A DNA stretch of 64,000 nucleotides from JAGORM01 sp964406795 (GCA_964406795.1 CAYOTA010000007.1:1-64000); one strand, 5' to 3'. Counted from the stretch's first letter, positions 42,276 through 51,750 are shown. A program made the numbers and translations. Notes: generated from the sequence alone by a model not told the origin.

Positions 42276-42602
42276 ATGGGTATTCTGCTCTATCCCTTTG
42301 TAGTGCTTTTATTTTGGTATAAAGATGGTCTCTTGTCTATCTTTTCATTTTTCGGATCACTTAATGATTATTCTCTAAGGCTATTCTCACTTCCCGGTCT
42401 TTTTGCCACATACTTCAGGCCGCTTAAAAACGAATACAGAAAAAACCTTATTTTGTTTTCAATTCTATTTGGAATGGTTGTTAAAACATTTCTTATCATA
42501 GGTTCATTGACTATTTTTTCCATAATTTTACTGTGTGAACTAATCGTCATTAGCATATATTTAATTTTCCCGCTTTTGCCAATTATTTTATTTTTAGGAT
42601 GA
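42276..42602 (+). CDS. Small membrane protein coupled to a Clp-like ATPase
   Basis: An unrecognised 108-aa protein with three predicted helices (about 1-18, 62-80 and 83-107) and a soluble stretch between (SLPGLFATYFRPLKNEYRKN). Its stop overlaps the start of the membrane-anchored Clp-like gene by 4 bases (ATGA), so the two are translated together. A partner or anchor for that ATPase is the simplest inference. Confidence 0.78.
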   Translation: MGILLYPFVVLLFWYKDGLLSIFSFFGSLNDYSLRLFSLPGLFATYFRPLKNEYRKNLILFSILFGMVVKTFLIIGSLTIFSIILLCELIVISIYLIFPLLPIILFLG

Positions 42603-44968
42603 AACTATTTAATTATTACGACTTTTATAAGTTGTACTCTCTGGTACCCATGAGGGTTTTGCGTGTTTTAATTTTGTTGGGATTAGCTAGTCTTATAATT
42701 CTTAACTATGAAGAGTTTTTATTGTTTAGACTTTTTCTCATAATTTATACACTCTTTCTTATTAACGAGATATTTATTTACTTTAAATTAAACAAGTCTT
42801 TCCCCCGATTTTTAGTTATAGATAATAAAGCAAATTTTGAAGGCTCCACTCTTTTTAAAACAAAGAAAATTATGTCAGGAAGGAATCTTTTCTCCAATCT
42901 TCATGACTTATTCAAAGAAATAGACGTAGCATTTCTTATAGAAAGAATTGGCGGAACCATGCAAAGTTATGAGCAGGTAGATCTAAAAATCTTATATGAA
43001 AAATCTTTAGAAGTGGCTCGGCGATCTGGGGGAAAATACATAACATCCGCCGATGTTGCGGTCGCATATTTACTTATCACGGAAGAAAAAACAAAATATT
43101 TGTTTCAGCAAGAAATAACAGAAAACGATTTATATGAAATACTTATGTGGGCACGTGGGAGGTATGGTTTAGATCGAGCTAAATCAAGCACATTGCACTT
43201 CACCGGTTATGGGGTTTTTGACTTCTTTATTTATGGATGGGATACATTAATTAAAGAATATTCGTATGACATTTCTTTAAGTGTAATCAATAAACATGAA
43301 ACGCCAATTGTTGGCCGGGAAAAAGAGTTTCATGCAATGGTATCTATATTATCTAAAAATACAGCAAATAATGTTATTTTACTTGGGGAGCCAGGTGTTG
43401 GAAGATCGGCGTTAGTGCGCAAATTTGCACTTGAAGCATATAGAGACTCTCACTTTGTGCTGGCACACACAAAAGTATATGAGTTATTGGCAGACAGACT
43501 ACTTTCAGGAGTGCAAAACACGGGGGACCTAGAGTCTCGGTTATCTCTCTTGTTAGCTGAACTGGAGCATTCAGGGAATATTATTTTGTTTATTCAAAAT
43601 ATAGAAAATATATTTGGTGGCGGTGGGTTTAACTTTGATATGTCAGGTATTCTGTTTCAATACTTAAAAAGTGGGCGGGTGCAGATAATTGGAACAACAA
43701 CTCAATCTTTCTATAAAACCGTGCTTGAGAAAAAACCCAGCATATCTAATTTATTTGAAAAAATAAGAATTGAGGAGCCTGACCGGGCAAATATTTTCCA
43801 GATGATTGCTTCACATGTGGATATTATTGAGCATGAGTATCAACTGTCTGTCTCATATAAAGCAATTCATGAATCCGTTGAGTTATCTTCTACATACATG
43901 CCTGATTTATATCTTCCGGGAAAGGCAATAAATCTTTTATCTGATGTTGCGGCCCAAGCCAGAATGAATGGACAAAAAAATGTCTCCAAAGATGACGTAA
44001 CGCGTGTTATTCAGGAGAAGACAAATATAATCCTTGAAAAGCCTACGGAAGAAGAGAAGAAAACGCTATTGTCGCTTGAGGCAGATTTACATAAAAGAGT
44101 TATTGGGCAAAATGAAGCAGTTGATGCTGTTGCAAAAGCCATCAGACGACTGCGTTCAGGATTTTCTCAGCATAACAGGCCCATTTCAGTATTTTTGTTT
44201 TTAGGCCCAACAGGGGTTGGAAAAACTGAGACAGCAAAAGCACTGGCTGCATTATATTTTGGCGATGAAAATTCCATGATCAGGCTTGATATGTCTGAGT
44301 ATCAAACTCAAAATGAAGTAGAGCGTTTACTCGGTGGAATTCCTGGAGGGGAAGAACTTGCTAACTCATTGCCGGAAGCAGTAAGACAGCATCCATTTTC
44401 ACTCCTTCTTTTAGATGAGTTTGAAAAAGCACATCCTCGTATTTTGGATATTTTTCTTCAAATTTTTGAAGATGGACGTCTTACTGATAACCAGGGTAAA
44501 ACAGTTTCATTTAAAAACACAATTATTATTGCAACTTCCAACGCTGGATCAGAACTAATAAGACAAATGGTTAAAATGGGCCTAAACGGAGATAATATGA
44601 AAAATGACTTGGTTGAGGCATTGCTTTCAAATGGCCAATTTAAACCAGAATTACTTAATAGATTTGATGACGTTATCGTGTTTAAACCGCTTACTGTTGA
44701 AGAAGCTTCTCAAATAGCCGGTCTATTGCTCTCACATTCACTAAAAACATTAGAAGATGATCAAATATATCTTACATTTGATGCAAGTGTTATCGAAAAG
44801 ATAGTAAGGGAGTCTTATGACCAGGAGGCAGGAGCACGTAATATGAGAAGGTATATAGGTTCTACAATCGAGGATTTTATATCTAAACTTATTCTTGAGA
44901 ATAAACTCGCTCGAGGAACACACGCAGTAATTGGTACTGATGTAAACGGAAATTATATACTACAATAA
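42599..44968 (+). CDS. Membrane-anchored Clp-like AAA+ protein with degenerate first ATPase domain
   Basis: A 789-aa protein. Two N-terminal helices (about 20-37 and 42-62) replace the soluble start of ordinary Clp proteins, and a diverged N-domain follows. D1 has GEPGVGRS instead of GxxGxGK[ST] (about 263), and FIQNIENIF where FIDE is expected (about 330). So it lacks both the Walker A lysine and the Walker B acid and is probably inactive. D2 is intact: GPTGVGKT (about 536), LLLDEFEKAHP (about 603) and an arginine finger region. It probably pulls on or releases substrates at the membrane. Substrates are unknown. Confidence 0.9.
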   Translation: MKLFNYYDFYKLYSLVPMRVLRVLILLGLASLIILNYEEFLLFRLFLIIYTLFLINEIFIYFKLNKSFPRFLVIDNKANFEGSTLFKTKKIMSGRNLFSNLHDLFKEIDVAFLIERIGGTMQSYEQVDLKILYEKSLEVARRSGGKYITSADVAVAYLLITEEKTKYLFQQEITENDLYEILMWARGRYGLDRAKSSTLHFTGYGVFDFFIYGWDTLIKEYSYDISLSVINKHETPIVGREKEFHAMVSILSKNTANNVILLGEPGVGRSALVRKFALEAYRDSHFVLAHTKVYELLADRLLSGVQNTGDLESRLSLLLAELEHSGNIILFIQNIENIFGGGGFNFDMSGILFQYLKSGRVQIIGTTTQSFYKTVLEKKPSISNLFEKIRIEEPDRANIFQMIASHVDIIEHEYQLSVSYKAIHESVELSSTYMPDLYLPGKAINLLSDVAAQARMNGQKNVSKDDVTRVIQEKTNIILEKPTEEEKKTLLSLEADLHKRVIGQNEAVDAVAKAIRRLRSGFSQHNRPISVFLFLGPTGVGKTETAKALAALYFGDENSMIRLDMSEYQTQNEVERLLGGIPGGEELANSLPEAVRQHPFSLLLLDEFEKAHPRILDIFLQIFEDGRLTDNQGKTVSFKNTIIIATSNAGSELIRQMVKMGLNGDNMKNDLVEALLSNGQFKPELLNRFDDVIVFKPLTVEEASQIAGLLLSHSLKTLEDDQIYLTFDASVIEKIVRESYDQEAGARNMRRYIGSTIEDFISKLILENKLARGTHAVIGTDVNGNYILQ

Positions 44969-44972
44969 ATAT

Positions 44973-45974
44973 ATGGAAAAAATTGCGGTTTTTGAAATAG
45001 AAGAGTGGGAAAAGGAATTTATAAAAAATGCGCTTCCTCAAAAAGAGTTTATATTTTTTGATCGTCCGTTGCGACTTGAGGATGTAGGTGCGATAAAAGA
45101 CATTAGTGGGCTTGTTGTATTTATTTATTCTCAAGTTACAAAAGAAGTTATAGATGCGCTTCCAAATCTAAAATTTGTAACAACCATGTCCACAGGTTTT
45201 GACCACATTGACCTAGAAACATGTAGGCAAAGACAAATAACCGTATGTAATGTTGCTGGGTACGGAGAGATTACTGTTGCAGAGCACACGTTTGCGCTTC
45301 TTCTGGCTATTTCCAGACGACTTATTGAGTCATATACCAGGGTTAAAGATGGATATTTTTCACCAGAAAATCTAACGGGTTTTGATTTGAATGGAAAAAC
45401 ATTAGGAGTAGTTGGCGTAGGAAGTATAGGTGCACACGTAATTAAAATTGCGCATGGTTTTGGGATGAATGTAATAGCATACAAAAGAACACCTGATCCC
45501 GAGTTGGAAAAAAAACTAGATTTTAAAATTGTAGATCTTGATACGCTTTATAACACATCAGATGTGGTGTCATTGCATGTTCCCTATACAAAGGAAAATC
45601 ATCATATGATTAATGCAGAAGCAGTTTCAAAAATGAAAAAAGGTGTAGTTATTCTTAATACATCTCGCGGTCCGTTAATTGATACAACCGCTTTATTAAA
45701 ATTTCTTGAAGAAGGAAAAATTGGTGGAATTGGCTTAGATGTTTGTGAGAACGAACCTATGTTACGAGAGGAAAAGCAGATATTATCAAAAGAGTTTAAT
45801 AAGGAAGACTTATTGTGTTTGCTTGAAGAAAAGATGCTTTTAAATTATAAAAACGTGATCGTTACTCCTCATAACGCATTTAATAGCCGCGAAGCGCTGC
45901 AGAAAATTTTAACAACCACTATTGAAAACATTAACACATGTTTAAAAGGAAGTCCTCAAAATGTAGTTTCTTAG
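44973..45974 (+). CDS. D-isomer 2-hydroxyacid dehydrogenase (D-lactate dehydrogenase-like)
   Basis: NAD-dependent oxidoreductase of 333 aa. The nucleotide site is GKTLGVVGVGSIGAHV, followed by the signature LHVPYTKENHHMIN. Catalytic residues: Arg in NTSRGPLID, Glu in GLDVCENEP and His in TPHNAFNS. The pattern fits the D-lactate dehydrogenase group, which in fermentative cells regenerates NAD from pyruvate. An alternative substrate cannot be excluded. It starts 4 bases after the Clp-like gene and converges with the next gene, overlapping it by 4 bases. Confidence 0.92.
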   Translation: MEKIAVFEIEEWEKEFIKNALPQKEFIFFDRPLRLEDVGAIKDISGLVVFIYSQVTKEVIDALPNLKFVTTMSTGFDHIDLETCRQRQITVCNVAGYGEITVAEHTFALLLAISRRLIESYTRVKDGYFSPENLTGFDLNGKTLGVVGVGSIGAHVIKIAHGFGMNVIAYKRTPDPELEKKLDFKIVDLDTLYNTSDVVSLHVPYTKENHHMINAEAVSKMKKGVVILNTSRGPLIDTTALLKFLEEGKIGGIGLDVCENEPMLREEKQILSKEFNKEDLLCLLEEKMLLNYKNVIVTPHNAFNSREALQKILTTTIENINTCLKGSPQNVVS

Positions 45975-46318
45975 TTTTTGCCGGGAGTTATTAAAAGACT
46001 TAAGAACCAGTTCACAATTGACACAATTATACTAAAGAATAACGCTGATAAAAATCCGTTTACAAAAAATCCAGGGACAATAACTGACGCAAGTAAAATT
46101 ATCAAAGCGTTTAATACAAAGATAAATAGGCCTAACGTTATAATTGTGATAGGTAATGTCAACAAAACAAGAATTGGTTTTAATATGGTGTTTAGTATCC
46201 CAAGAACTATAGCCAGAACAAAGACAGTTATCGCACTTTCCACAACAATTCCTGGAACAATGTATGCCGCTACAAAAATTGATACACAACTTACTAAAAG
46301 ATATATAAGTAATCTCAT
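45971..46318 (-). CDS. Four-helix membrane protein of the YvlD/holin-4 type
   Basis: A 115-aa protein with four helices (about 3-22, 27-45, 48-75 and 85-110). The spacing and the motifs IVPGI and the ILNTILKPILVLLTLPITIITLG stretch fit the small membrane family PF04020. Members are widespread and poorly understood; some act in envelope stress. It is last in the minus-strand run after the sortase. Confidence 0.88.
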   Translation of the reverse strand: MRLLIYLLVSCVSIFVAAYIVPGIVVESAITVFVLAIVLGILNTILKPILVLLTLPITIITLGLFIFVLNALIILLASVIVPGFFVNGFLSALFFSIIVSIVNWFLSLLITPGKN

Positions 46319-46336
46319 GAGTTAAGGATAATATTT

Positions 46337-46933
46337 TTAGCGCGGCTTGTCAACCTTGGGCACAGCAAATACTAAAAGACGCTGTAGTGACGTACCAATG
46401 GGAGTACATGTTTGCAAAATAAGTTGGGTTTTTTGAGTGTTTTGAAGATAAGAAACTTCATTTGGCCACACTGTTTTTTTATCACTCACTATATACTTGT
46501 ATTTTTTACCATTCTTAATAAGCATAATTTCATCGTTTTTTTGAAGCTCACCTAATCTATAGAATGCACTATTTTGTCTTGTGATTCTCCACGGTAAGTC
46601 GTATGAATGAGCAAAAAGGAATATAGTACCACTGGTGGATGCAATAGTTGCTGTTCCTTTTGCATGAGCTACTCCTTTTTTTAACTCTTTTTGATACTCT
46701 GCTTCATTCCACGGATTTACATTTTCTATAATGGGCGCTTGAGCCTGAATTTTTGGTATTTCTATAAATACACCTTTTTTGGGTGAAGCTTTGATAGCAG
46801 GTGGATTAACATACACAAACAATAGTGGATAATAAATATAAAGCAATACAAGAATGGGAATTAACATCAAAGTATTTCCGATATTTTTTATGATATTTAG
46901 TTTTTGTTTTTTTGTGAGCTTGAGATTTGTCAT
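46337..46933 (-). CDS. Sortase family transpeptidase
   Basis: Cleaves LPxTG-like motifs and joins proteins to the envelope; 198 aa. One N-terminal helix (about 18-40) anchors it. The catalytic triad is visible: His109 in FAHSYDLPW, Cys176 in LQTCTPIG and Arg185 in QRLLVFA. It lies 50 bases after an LPATG-ended gene and closes a group of three repeat-protein genes, so those are its likely substrates. The sequence is closest in form to class D/E sortases, though the class cannot be settled here. Confidence 0.93.
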   Translation of the reverse strand: MTNLKLTKKQKLNIIKNIGNTLMLIPILVLLYIYYPLLFVYVNPPAIKASPKKGVFIEIPKIQAQAPIIENVNPWNEAEYQKELKKGVAHAKGTATIASTSGTIFLFAHSYDLPWRITRQNSAFYRLGELQKNDEIMLIKNGKKYKYIVSDKKTVWPNEVSYLQNTQKTQLILQTCTPIGTSLQRLLVFAVPKVDKPR

Positions 46934-46983
46934 GTGGGTATTATGCGTGAGAAGAGCGTGAAAGTCAAACGTTTACAAATACT

Positions 46984-48087
46984 TTATTTTCCAGGAGCAA
47001 TCCCAGAGCGATAGCGCAGATACCAACCTGAGAAGAATGTTATTAGACTTGCCAAAGTAATGAAATACAAAAGATATGATCCGGTTGCCGGAAGAACATC
47101 TCCACCACTAGCAGCACTGGACGCTGATGCTCCCCCTACAGATCCGCTTGAAGGATGGCAATTTTCAATACATGGCTTAGGGGACGGAGCAGGAGTTATG
47201 GTAGGTGTTGGAGACGGGTTTTCTGGTTTTTCACAATCACAATCAGCATATAAAAAATTACTGTTTGCTGAATTATTTATTTCAATAAGGGACAATATTC
47301 CGCCTGTTTTAATATAGACGTCACCCGTATTTCCTTTTGCTGTATTTTTCCCTGTGTTGAGCAATGACATAATATTATTTGTTATAAATGAATTGTTTGA
47401 GGATGTAGAAGCTAATGTCTTAGGGTCGGAGTAAAACATTTTATTAATTGAATCAGCTGCATTATTATGAATCGCAAGCACAACTGCTTTTTGTCCAAAT
47501 GACAAGTGCTGGACAGAAGAGTTAATATTTGAGTTATCTAGTTGAATACTTGAAGTAATACTTCCTGTATTTATCACCACATGTCCATTGTTGTAACTTG
47601 CAGTATTACTTCCGGTATTTGCTTTGACGGTAATATTATTAGTAATTACAGTGTTGTTGTTTTGGTTGGAATTAACTGTCTGAGAAGTTTGAGAGTTAAT
47701 AATGTTATTAGATTCGGCACCATTGTTTTCAATTTTTATAGTTGTTTCTGAATTTGTGCAGCAAGGGTTGTTAGTAGCTACGTTCGCATTTATATTTTCA
47801 TTTGAAATGTTTACTTCAGATGATGTGTCACCGGTTTTGATAGCCGTATCCCCTTGGTTACTATTTGAAGTATTGTCGCCAGTATTTGCATTAGAGTCTA
47901 CATTATTTTGAATCTCTGAGCTATTGTCTTGGTGTACGGCAGTGTTTTGGTTTGATTCAACACTTACTTCATTTTGGGAGTTCGCCCCGTTTCCTGATAT
48001 TACAATTTCTTCAGCGTATGCTTGTGTGAAAATCTGCAGTTGTAGTGCTACGCAAAGAGTGAGTGATACAAAAATCTTTTTTGACAT
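46984..48087 (-). CDS. Asn-rich repeat surface protein with LPATG sorting signal
   Basis: A 367-aa exported protein. A signal peptide (about 1-25, cleavage after AYA) is followed by about two and a half copies of a repeat of some 80-90 residues. Each has GNGANSxNEV, a run of N-x-V-x-Q strands, NTGxNTxxxNxG and xIxTGxxxSxV. Paired cysteines (NNPCCTN, DCDCEKP) separate the units. A Pro/Thr linker and Ser/Gly stretch lead to LPATGSYLLYFITLASLITF and the basic tail RYRSG, a textbook cell-wall sorting signal. It directly precedes the sortase gene. Confidence 0.9.
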   Translation of the reverse strand: MSKKIFVSLTLCVALQLQIFTQAYAEEIVISGNGANSQNEVSVESNQNTAVHQDNSSEIQNNVDSNANTGDNTSNSNQGDTAIKTGDTSSEVNISNENINANVATNNPCCTNSETTIKIENNGAESNNIINSQTSQTVNSNQNNNTVITNNITVKANTGSNTASYNNGHVVINTGSITSSIQLDNSNINSSVQHLSFGQKAVVLAIHNNAADSINKMFYSDPKTLASTSSNNSFITNNIMSLLNTGKNTAKGNTGDVYIKTGGILSLIEINNSANSNFLYADCDCEKPENPSPTPTITPAPSPKPCIENCHPSSGSVGGASASSAASGGDVLPATGSYLLYFITLASLITFFSGWYLRYRSGIAPGK

Positions 48088-48123
48088 GTATTTGGGGCAA
48101 GAGTAGGCAGGGGAACAATTTAG

Positions 48124-50352
48124 CTATTTGTGGGGCAGGTATTTAATAGCTTGTGAAAGTCTTTTTTTGAATGCAAATAGTGCAATTGCTGGAATTAAAA
48201 GTAATGCCCATGCGAGATTTAAAGTAACTGCTTTTGGTATCTCTGATTTAGCAGACACACCTGCAACCATTTTTGATATTCCAGTATCATACCCTTGTGC
48301 TAGCAGTTTGGTATTCGATTTATTATTAGAATTAGCACCGGTTGTTGATGCTACTGCAGCATGTGCAGTTTTAGGTGTATTAGTTGGAGTAGCTACTGTA
48401 TTAATGTTGTTGGCTTGAGCAGTTTGATTTGATGAAGAAGCACTCGTATTAGTTTTTTCTTGTCCACCTCTGTGCGATTCGTTAGATGTATTTTGTGCAA
48501 CACTTTTTTCTGCTTTCTTTTGTCCTGGCATTATCAAATCCCCCATCCAGTTACCAAATACATTAACTACTGTTACCATGAGTTTTCCTCCACCTGCTAC
48601 GTTGTTATTCACAAAGTTAACAAGATTTGCAACAATCTGTGCGTCTCCTGTTTTTATAACATTATCTTCACCAATGTTGTCATTAACCTGATTATTTCCT
48701 GTATTAGCTGTAAGATCCAATGTATTAGATACTTTAGCTGTATTATTTTGAACTGTTGTATTGTTTTCCGTATTGTTAATAGTAGTGTTGTTGGTAGATC
48801 CTTCACCATTTCCGCTAGTATTAATAGCTGTTATAGTTCCATCGTCATTCACAATAAATTCTGTACCAGCACTTCCTGCCATGGTAGAACCGTCAGGACT
48901 GCCCATTATTTTACCAACCCATTTTCCGGCTTGATTAACAATAGCCAACCACCATGTACCATCAGACGCAATGTTTGAGTTTGCAATATTTAATACATTC
49001 GCGGTTATGTCAGTGTTTCCTGTTTGAATAAATGCTGTTCCTTTTCCGCCATTTCTCATTGCTTCGTTGCCGCCAGTGTTTCCGTCAAGAATCAAATTAT
49101 TTTCAATTACAGTGTCATTATTTTGGAATGTTAAATCATTTTGCGCGTTATTAACTGTTGTATTGTTTTGGGAATTTGCTCCATTATTAGAAGTATTTGC
49201 AGCTGTTCCATTGGCACATGTTGCACATTGAAATGCACTTTCAGGAATAATGATGTCGCCGATTAAGTTTCCAAATATATTTACAAAATTTAAGGCTACA
49301 TTTCCAGCGATGTTATTATTAACAAATGTTAATGCATTAGCTGCTACATTAGCGTCTCCCGTTTCTACATATGAGTTACCACCGCCATTTCTGTTTGCCT
49401 CATTATATCCACTGTTTGCTGCAAGAGTTAATGTAGCATCTATATCTGCACTATTTGTTTGGAATGTATTGTTACTAACTGTGTTGTTAACATCAGTATT
49501 GTTGGTAGAATTTGCCCCGTTATTTGTGTTCGCTACCGTTGTGCCACCATTGCCGCCACACCCGATGATGCAGCTTGCTCCAAAGTCTAAGATGATGTCT
49601 CCAGTGTGATCGTCTAGTACGTTGAATTCTGAAACTGCAACCCCATCAACATTTGTATTAACACCGGTTATAACTGTTCCCGTTGTGTTTGCATTACCTG
49701 TTTTAATGGTGGCATCTCCCATATTGTCATTGGTTGTGTTGTATCCTGTGTTGCTTGCAAGCTCCAAAGAGCTTGCTACTTGCGCGTCATTAGTTTGAAT
49801 GCTGTTATTGTTAGTAGTGTTTCCGACAGAAGCGCTATTGTTAGATCCAGCAAGATTTCCCGAATTAATTACCCCAACTGATCCGCCATCCGGAGCGGTT
49901 GTGCTGGTATTATTGTTTCCTAATGTGGTTATCGCCCCTGTTTCAGTTGCGTTTCCTGTTTGAACAGTTGCATCTCCGATTTGAGCATTTTGGGAAGTAC
50001 CTTGTTGTGTTGCTGGTGTTGGAGTAGGTATTGTTTGTACCTTGTTTGTTTGTTGTGTCTGACTATTATTTTCTTGGTTTTCCTGTCTTTGTTCATCTCT
50101 ATTTTTTTCACGAGGAGTGCGTGTTGGCTCAGGTGTACTAGTTGGTTCACCAAAAGATGGAGAAGTTGGAGCATTTGGAGCTGTTGGTGCAGCTGGAGCT
50201 TGAGGAGTACTTGGCGCACTTGGCGCAGATGGCGCTTCAGGAGCGCTTGGCGCTTCTTGAGCAAGTGTTATAGGTGCACTTTGAGTCACAAGTAATGACA
50301 ATAATACTAAAATTACTATTCCTTTTTTAATTTTTTCTGTTATCCTGTTCAT
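48124..50352 (-). CDS. Large Asn-rich repeat surface protein with membrane anchor
   Basis: A 742-aa exported protein. A signal peptide (about 10-31) is followed by a Pro/Ala/Ser-rich region (about 33-125) with SAPSAPSTPQAPAAPTAP-type repeats. Four or five copies of a repeat of 90-105 residues follow, with NNxSVxNTTNNNS, ANSGYNEANRNGGG and xxTGxAxxxAxxxxxVNNNxAG. Cys pairs (CIIGC, CATC) occur at unit ends. Near the C-terminus a helix (about 711-728) is followed by KKRLSQ; no LPxTG motif is present. It probably stays in the membrane, with its repeats displayed outside. Confidence 0.88.
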   Translation of the reverse strand: MNRITEKIKKGIVILVLLSLLVTQSAPITLAQEAPSAPEAPSAPSAPSTPQAPAAPTAPNAPTSPSFGEPTSTPEPTRTPREKNRDEQRQENQENNSQTQQTNKVQTIPTPTPATQQGTSQNAQIGDATVQTGNATETGAITTLGNNNTSTTAPDGGSVGVINSGNLAGSNNSASVGNTTNNNSIQTNDAQVASSLELASNTGYNTTNDNMGDATIKTGNANTTGTVITGVNTNVDGVAVSEFNVLDDHTGDIILDFGASCIIGCGGNGGTTVANTNNGANSTNNTDVNNTVSNNTFQTNSADIDATLTLAANSGYNEANRNGGGNSYVETGDANVAANALTFVNNNIAGNVALNFVNIFGNLIGDIIIPESAFQCATCANGTAANTSNNGANSQNNTTVNNAQNDLTFQNNDTVIENNLILDGNTGGNEAMRNGGKGTAFIQTGNTDITANVLNIANSNIASDGTWWLAIVNQAGKWVGKIMGSPDGSTMAGSAGTEFIVNDDGTITAINTSGNGEGSTNNTTINNTENNTTVQNNTAKVSNTLDLTANTGNNQVNDNIGEDNVIKTGDAQIVANLVNFVNNNVAGGGKLMVTVVNVFGNWMGDLIMPGQKKAEKSVAQNTSNESHRGGQEKTNTSASSSNQTAQANNINTVATPTNTPKTAHAAVASTTGANSNNKSNTKLLAQGYDTGISKMVAGVSAKSEIPKAVTLNLAWALLLIPAIALFAFKKRLSQAIKYLPHK

Positions 50353-50384
50353 ATTTGTCAGTTTGTTTATTTTTATTTTCTAAT

Positions 50385-50439
50385 TTAAGCTGTAGGGTGT
50401 CTTGAATTAGGTGCCCTTCAAGTGCACCCTACAACTTAA
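50385..50439. repeat. Nested hairpin between two repeat-protein genes
   Basis: TTAAGCTGTAGGGTG (50385-50399) pairs with CACCCTACAACTTAA (50425-50439) apart from one mismatch. Inside, CTTGAA and TTCAAG pair again. No T tract follows on either strand, so it probably protects or processes the message, or lowers read-through between the 419-aa and 742-aa genes. Confidence 0.6.
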
Positions 50440-50446
50440 TGAAGTT

Positions 50447-51706
50447 TTAGAGACCTAAAACTCTTAAAAGATCTGAAAGATCAAAATTAAGAGATAAATC
50501 TACATTAACTCCTGGTACGTGAACACTTGGCATTTGTGTAGCTCCGAAAACATTAACGTTTCCTTCGTTGGAAACTTTAGTCCATGAATCTGCGTTTCCA
50601 GTCTTGATAGATGGATCATCATATTCTGTTCCTCCGTTTCTGTTTGCGTCGTTGTCTCCAGTTTTAGCGTTTCCGTCTACATCATTGTAAAGTTTTGCGT
50701 TGTTTCCAGCGCCTTCTCCTCCTTGGTAAACTTCTGTGTCATTGCCGAGTTTAGCTTTGATTTTATTTTCAGAATCAACAAGATTCTGTGAGATCTTAGC
50801 TGTAACATCTGTTTCACATTCGCATCCAACTTCAGCCATGTTGAAATTAACTGAATTGTCAACTTCTACTTCTGATTCTGCATTTCCTGTATCTATCATT
50901 ACAGTTCCTCCAATGTTGTCATTGGCATCATTGTATCCAGTTTTTGCATCTGAATCGATTTCGTTTTTAACTTTGGCGTCGTTGTCTTGCACAACTAATA
51001 CGTCATTGTCTAATCGTGCGTCGATACTGTTGTCTGTATAAGCACCGTTTCCAGTGATCATAAGCTTAAGTGATCCAGCGTCACCATTTCCTCCAACTGT
51101 TGCAGAATTAACATTTGCGGTTGTTGAAACAGTAACTTCAGATGTGGCGTTTCCGGTTTTAATGGATACGTCACCACTTCCGTTTCTGTTTGCATCGTTT
51201 CCGCCAGTTTTAGTGTTAGAGTCTACGTTATTTTTAACATTAGCTTTGTTGTCTTGGTAGACAGCAGTCTCGTTACTGTTAGAATTACGTCCACTGTTAA
51301 GCTGAACTTTGTTGTCAGATCCTGCTAGGTTTCCAGAGATTTTAACTTCTGTATCCTCTGCACAATCGCAGTTGTTAACATCTGCTACGTTTTTGTTAAG
51401 GTCATTAGCAATATTTGTAGTAGATGTTGCATCACCAGTTTCGATTCTCACTTCACCTGTGATGTTGTCATTTGCTTTATTTCCTCCAGTTGAAGAATTA
51501 GATGTAACATTATTTGTTACAACTGCGTTATTATTCTGAGTAACAGTTGTGTTGCTTGAATTATTAACTTTTACTTCATTGTTGGAATTTGCTCCATTGC
51601 CTGTTATTTCAAGCATTGTTTCTGCGTGCGCTAATGGCGCAAATACGTTTAATAGCATTGCTGATGTTGCAACAGCTGTTGCAACTCTTTTATGTAAGTT
51701 TGTCAT
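50447..51706 (-). CDS. Secreted Asn-rich repeat protein without anchor
   Basis: A 419-aa protein. A signal peptide (about 1-28, LAHAETML) precedes about four units of some 90 residues. Unit pattern: GNGAxSxNxVxxxxxNxxxVxQxNxAxVxNxVxSxxxTGxNxANxNxGxVxIxTGxAxSxxxV. Cys pairs NNCDCAED and VGCECETD sit between units. The end (VDLSLNFDLSDLLRVLGL) is hydrophobic but has no membrane helix or sorting motif. It could be a soluble or polymerising subunit. It has the strongest Shine-Dalgarno sequence of the cluster and a long leader, so high output is likely. Confidence 0.88.
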   Translation of the reverse strand: MTNLHKRVATAVATSAMLLNVFAPLAHAETMLEITGNGANSNNEVKVNNSSNTTVTQNNNAVVTNNVTSNSSTGGNKANDNITGEVRIETGDATSTTNIANDLNKNVADVNNCDCAEDTEVKISGNLAGSDNKVQLNSGRNSNSNETAVYQDNKANVKNNVDSNTKTGGNDANRNGSGDVSIKTGNATSEVTVSTTANVNSATVGGNGDAGSLKLMITGNGAYTDNSIDARLDNDVLVVQDNDAKVKNEIDSDAKTGYNDANDNIGGTVMIDTGNAESEVEVDNSVNFNMAEVGCECETDVTAKISQNLVDSENKIKAKLGNDTEVYQGGEGAGNNAKLYNDVDGNAKTGDNDANRNGGTEYDDPSIKTGNADSWTKVSNEGNVNVFGATQMPSVHVPGVNVDLSLNFDLSDLLRVLGL

Positions 51707-51716
51707 ATATTTAATT

Positions 51717-51750
51717 CACCTCCTCCCTTTTGTTCCCCGTAAAACGGGAA
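51717..51750 (-). promoter_or_regulatory. Strong ribosome binding site with adjacent hairpin
   Basis: On the minus strand GGGAGGAGGTG (51727-51717) lies 10 bases before the ATG at 51706. Directly upstream a small hairpin forms from CCCGT (51748-51744) and ACGGG (51740-51736), extended by TT and AA. It may shield the 5' side of the ribosome site or stabilise the message. Confidence 0.6.

Noticed and set aside
45978..46325. 115-codon plus-strand frame opposite the four-helix membrane gene
   Set aside because: Mirror of the PF04020-type gene, which has a strong family match on the minus strand.
48460..48978. 172-codon Cys/Ile-rich plus-strand frame
   Set aside because: It lies wholly inside the 742-aa repeat protein gene; the composition is what an antisense reading of Asn-rich codons gives.
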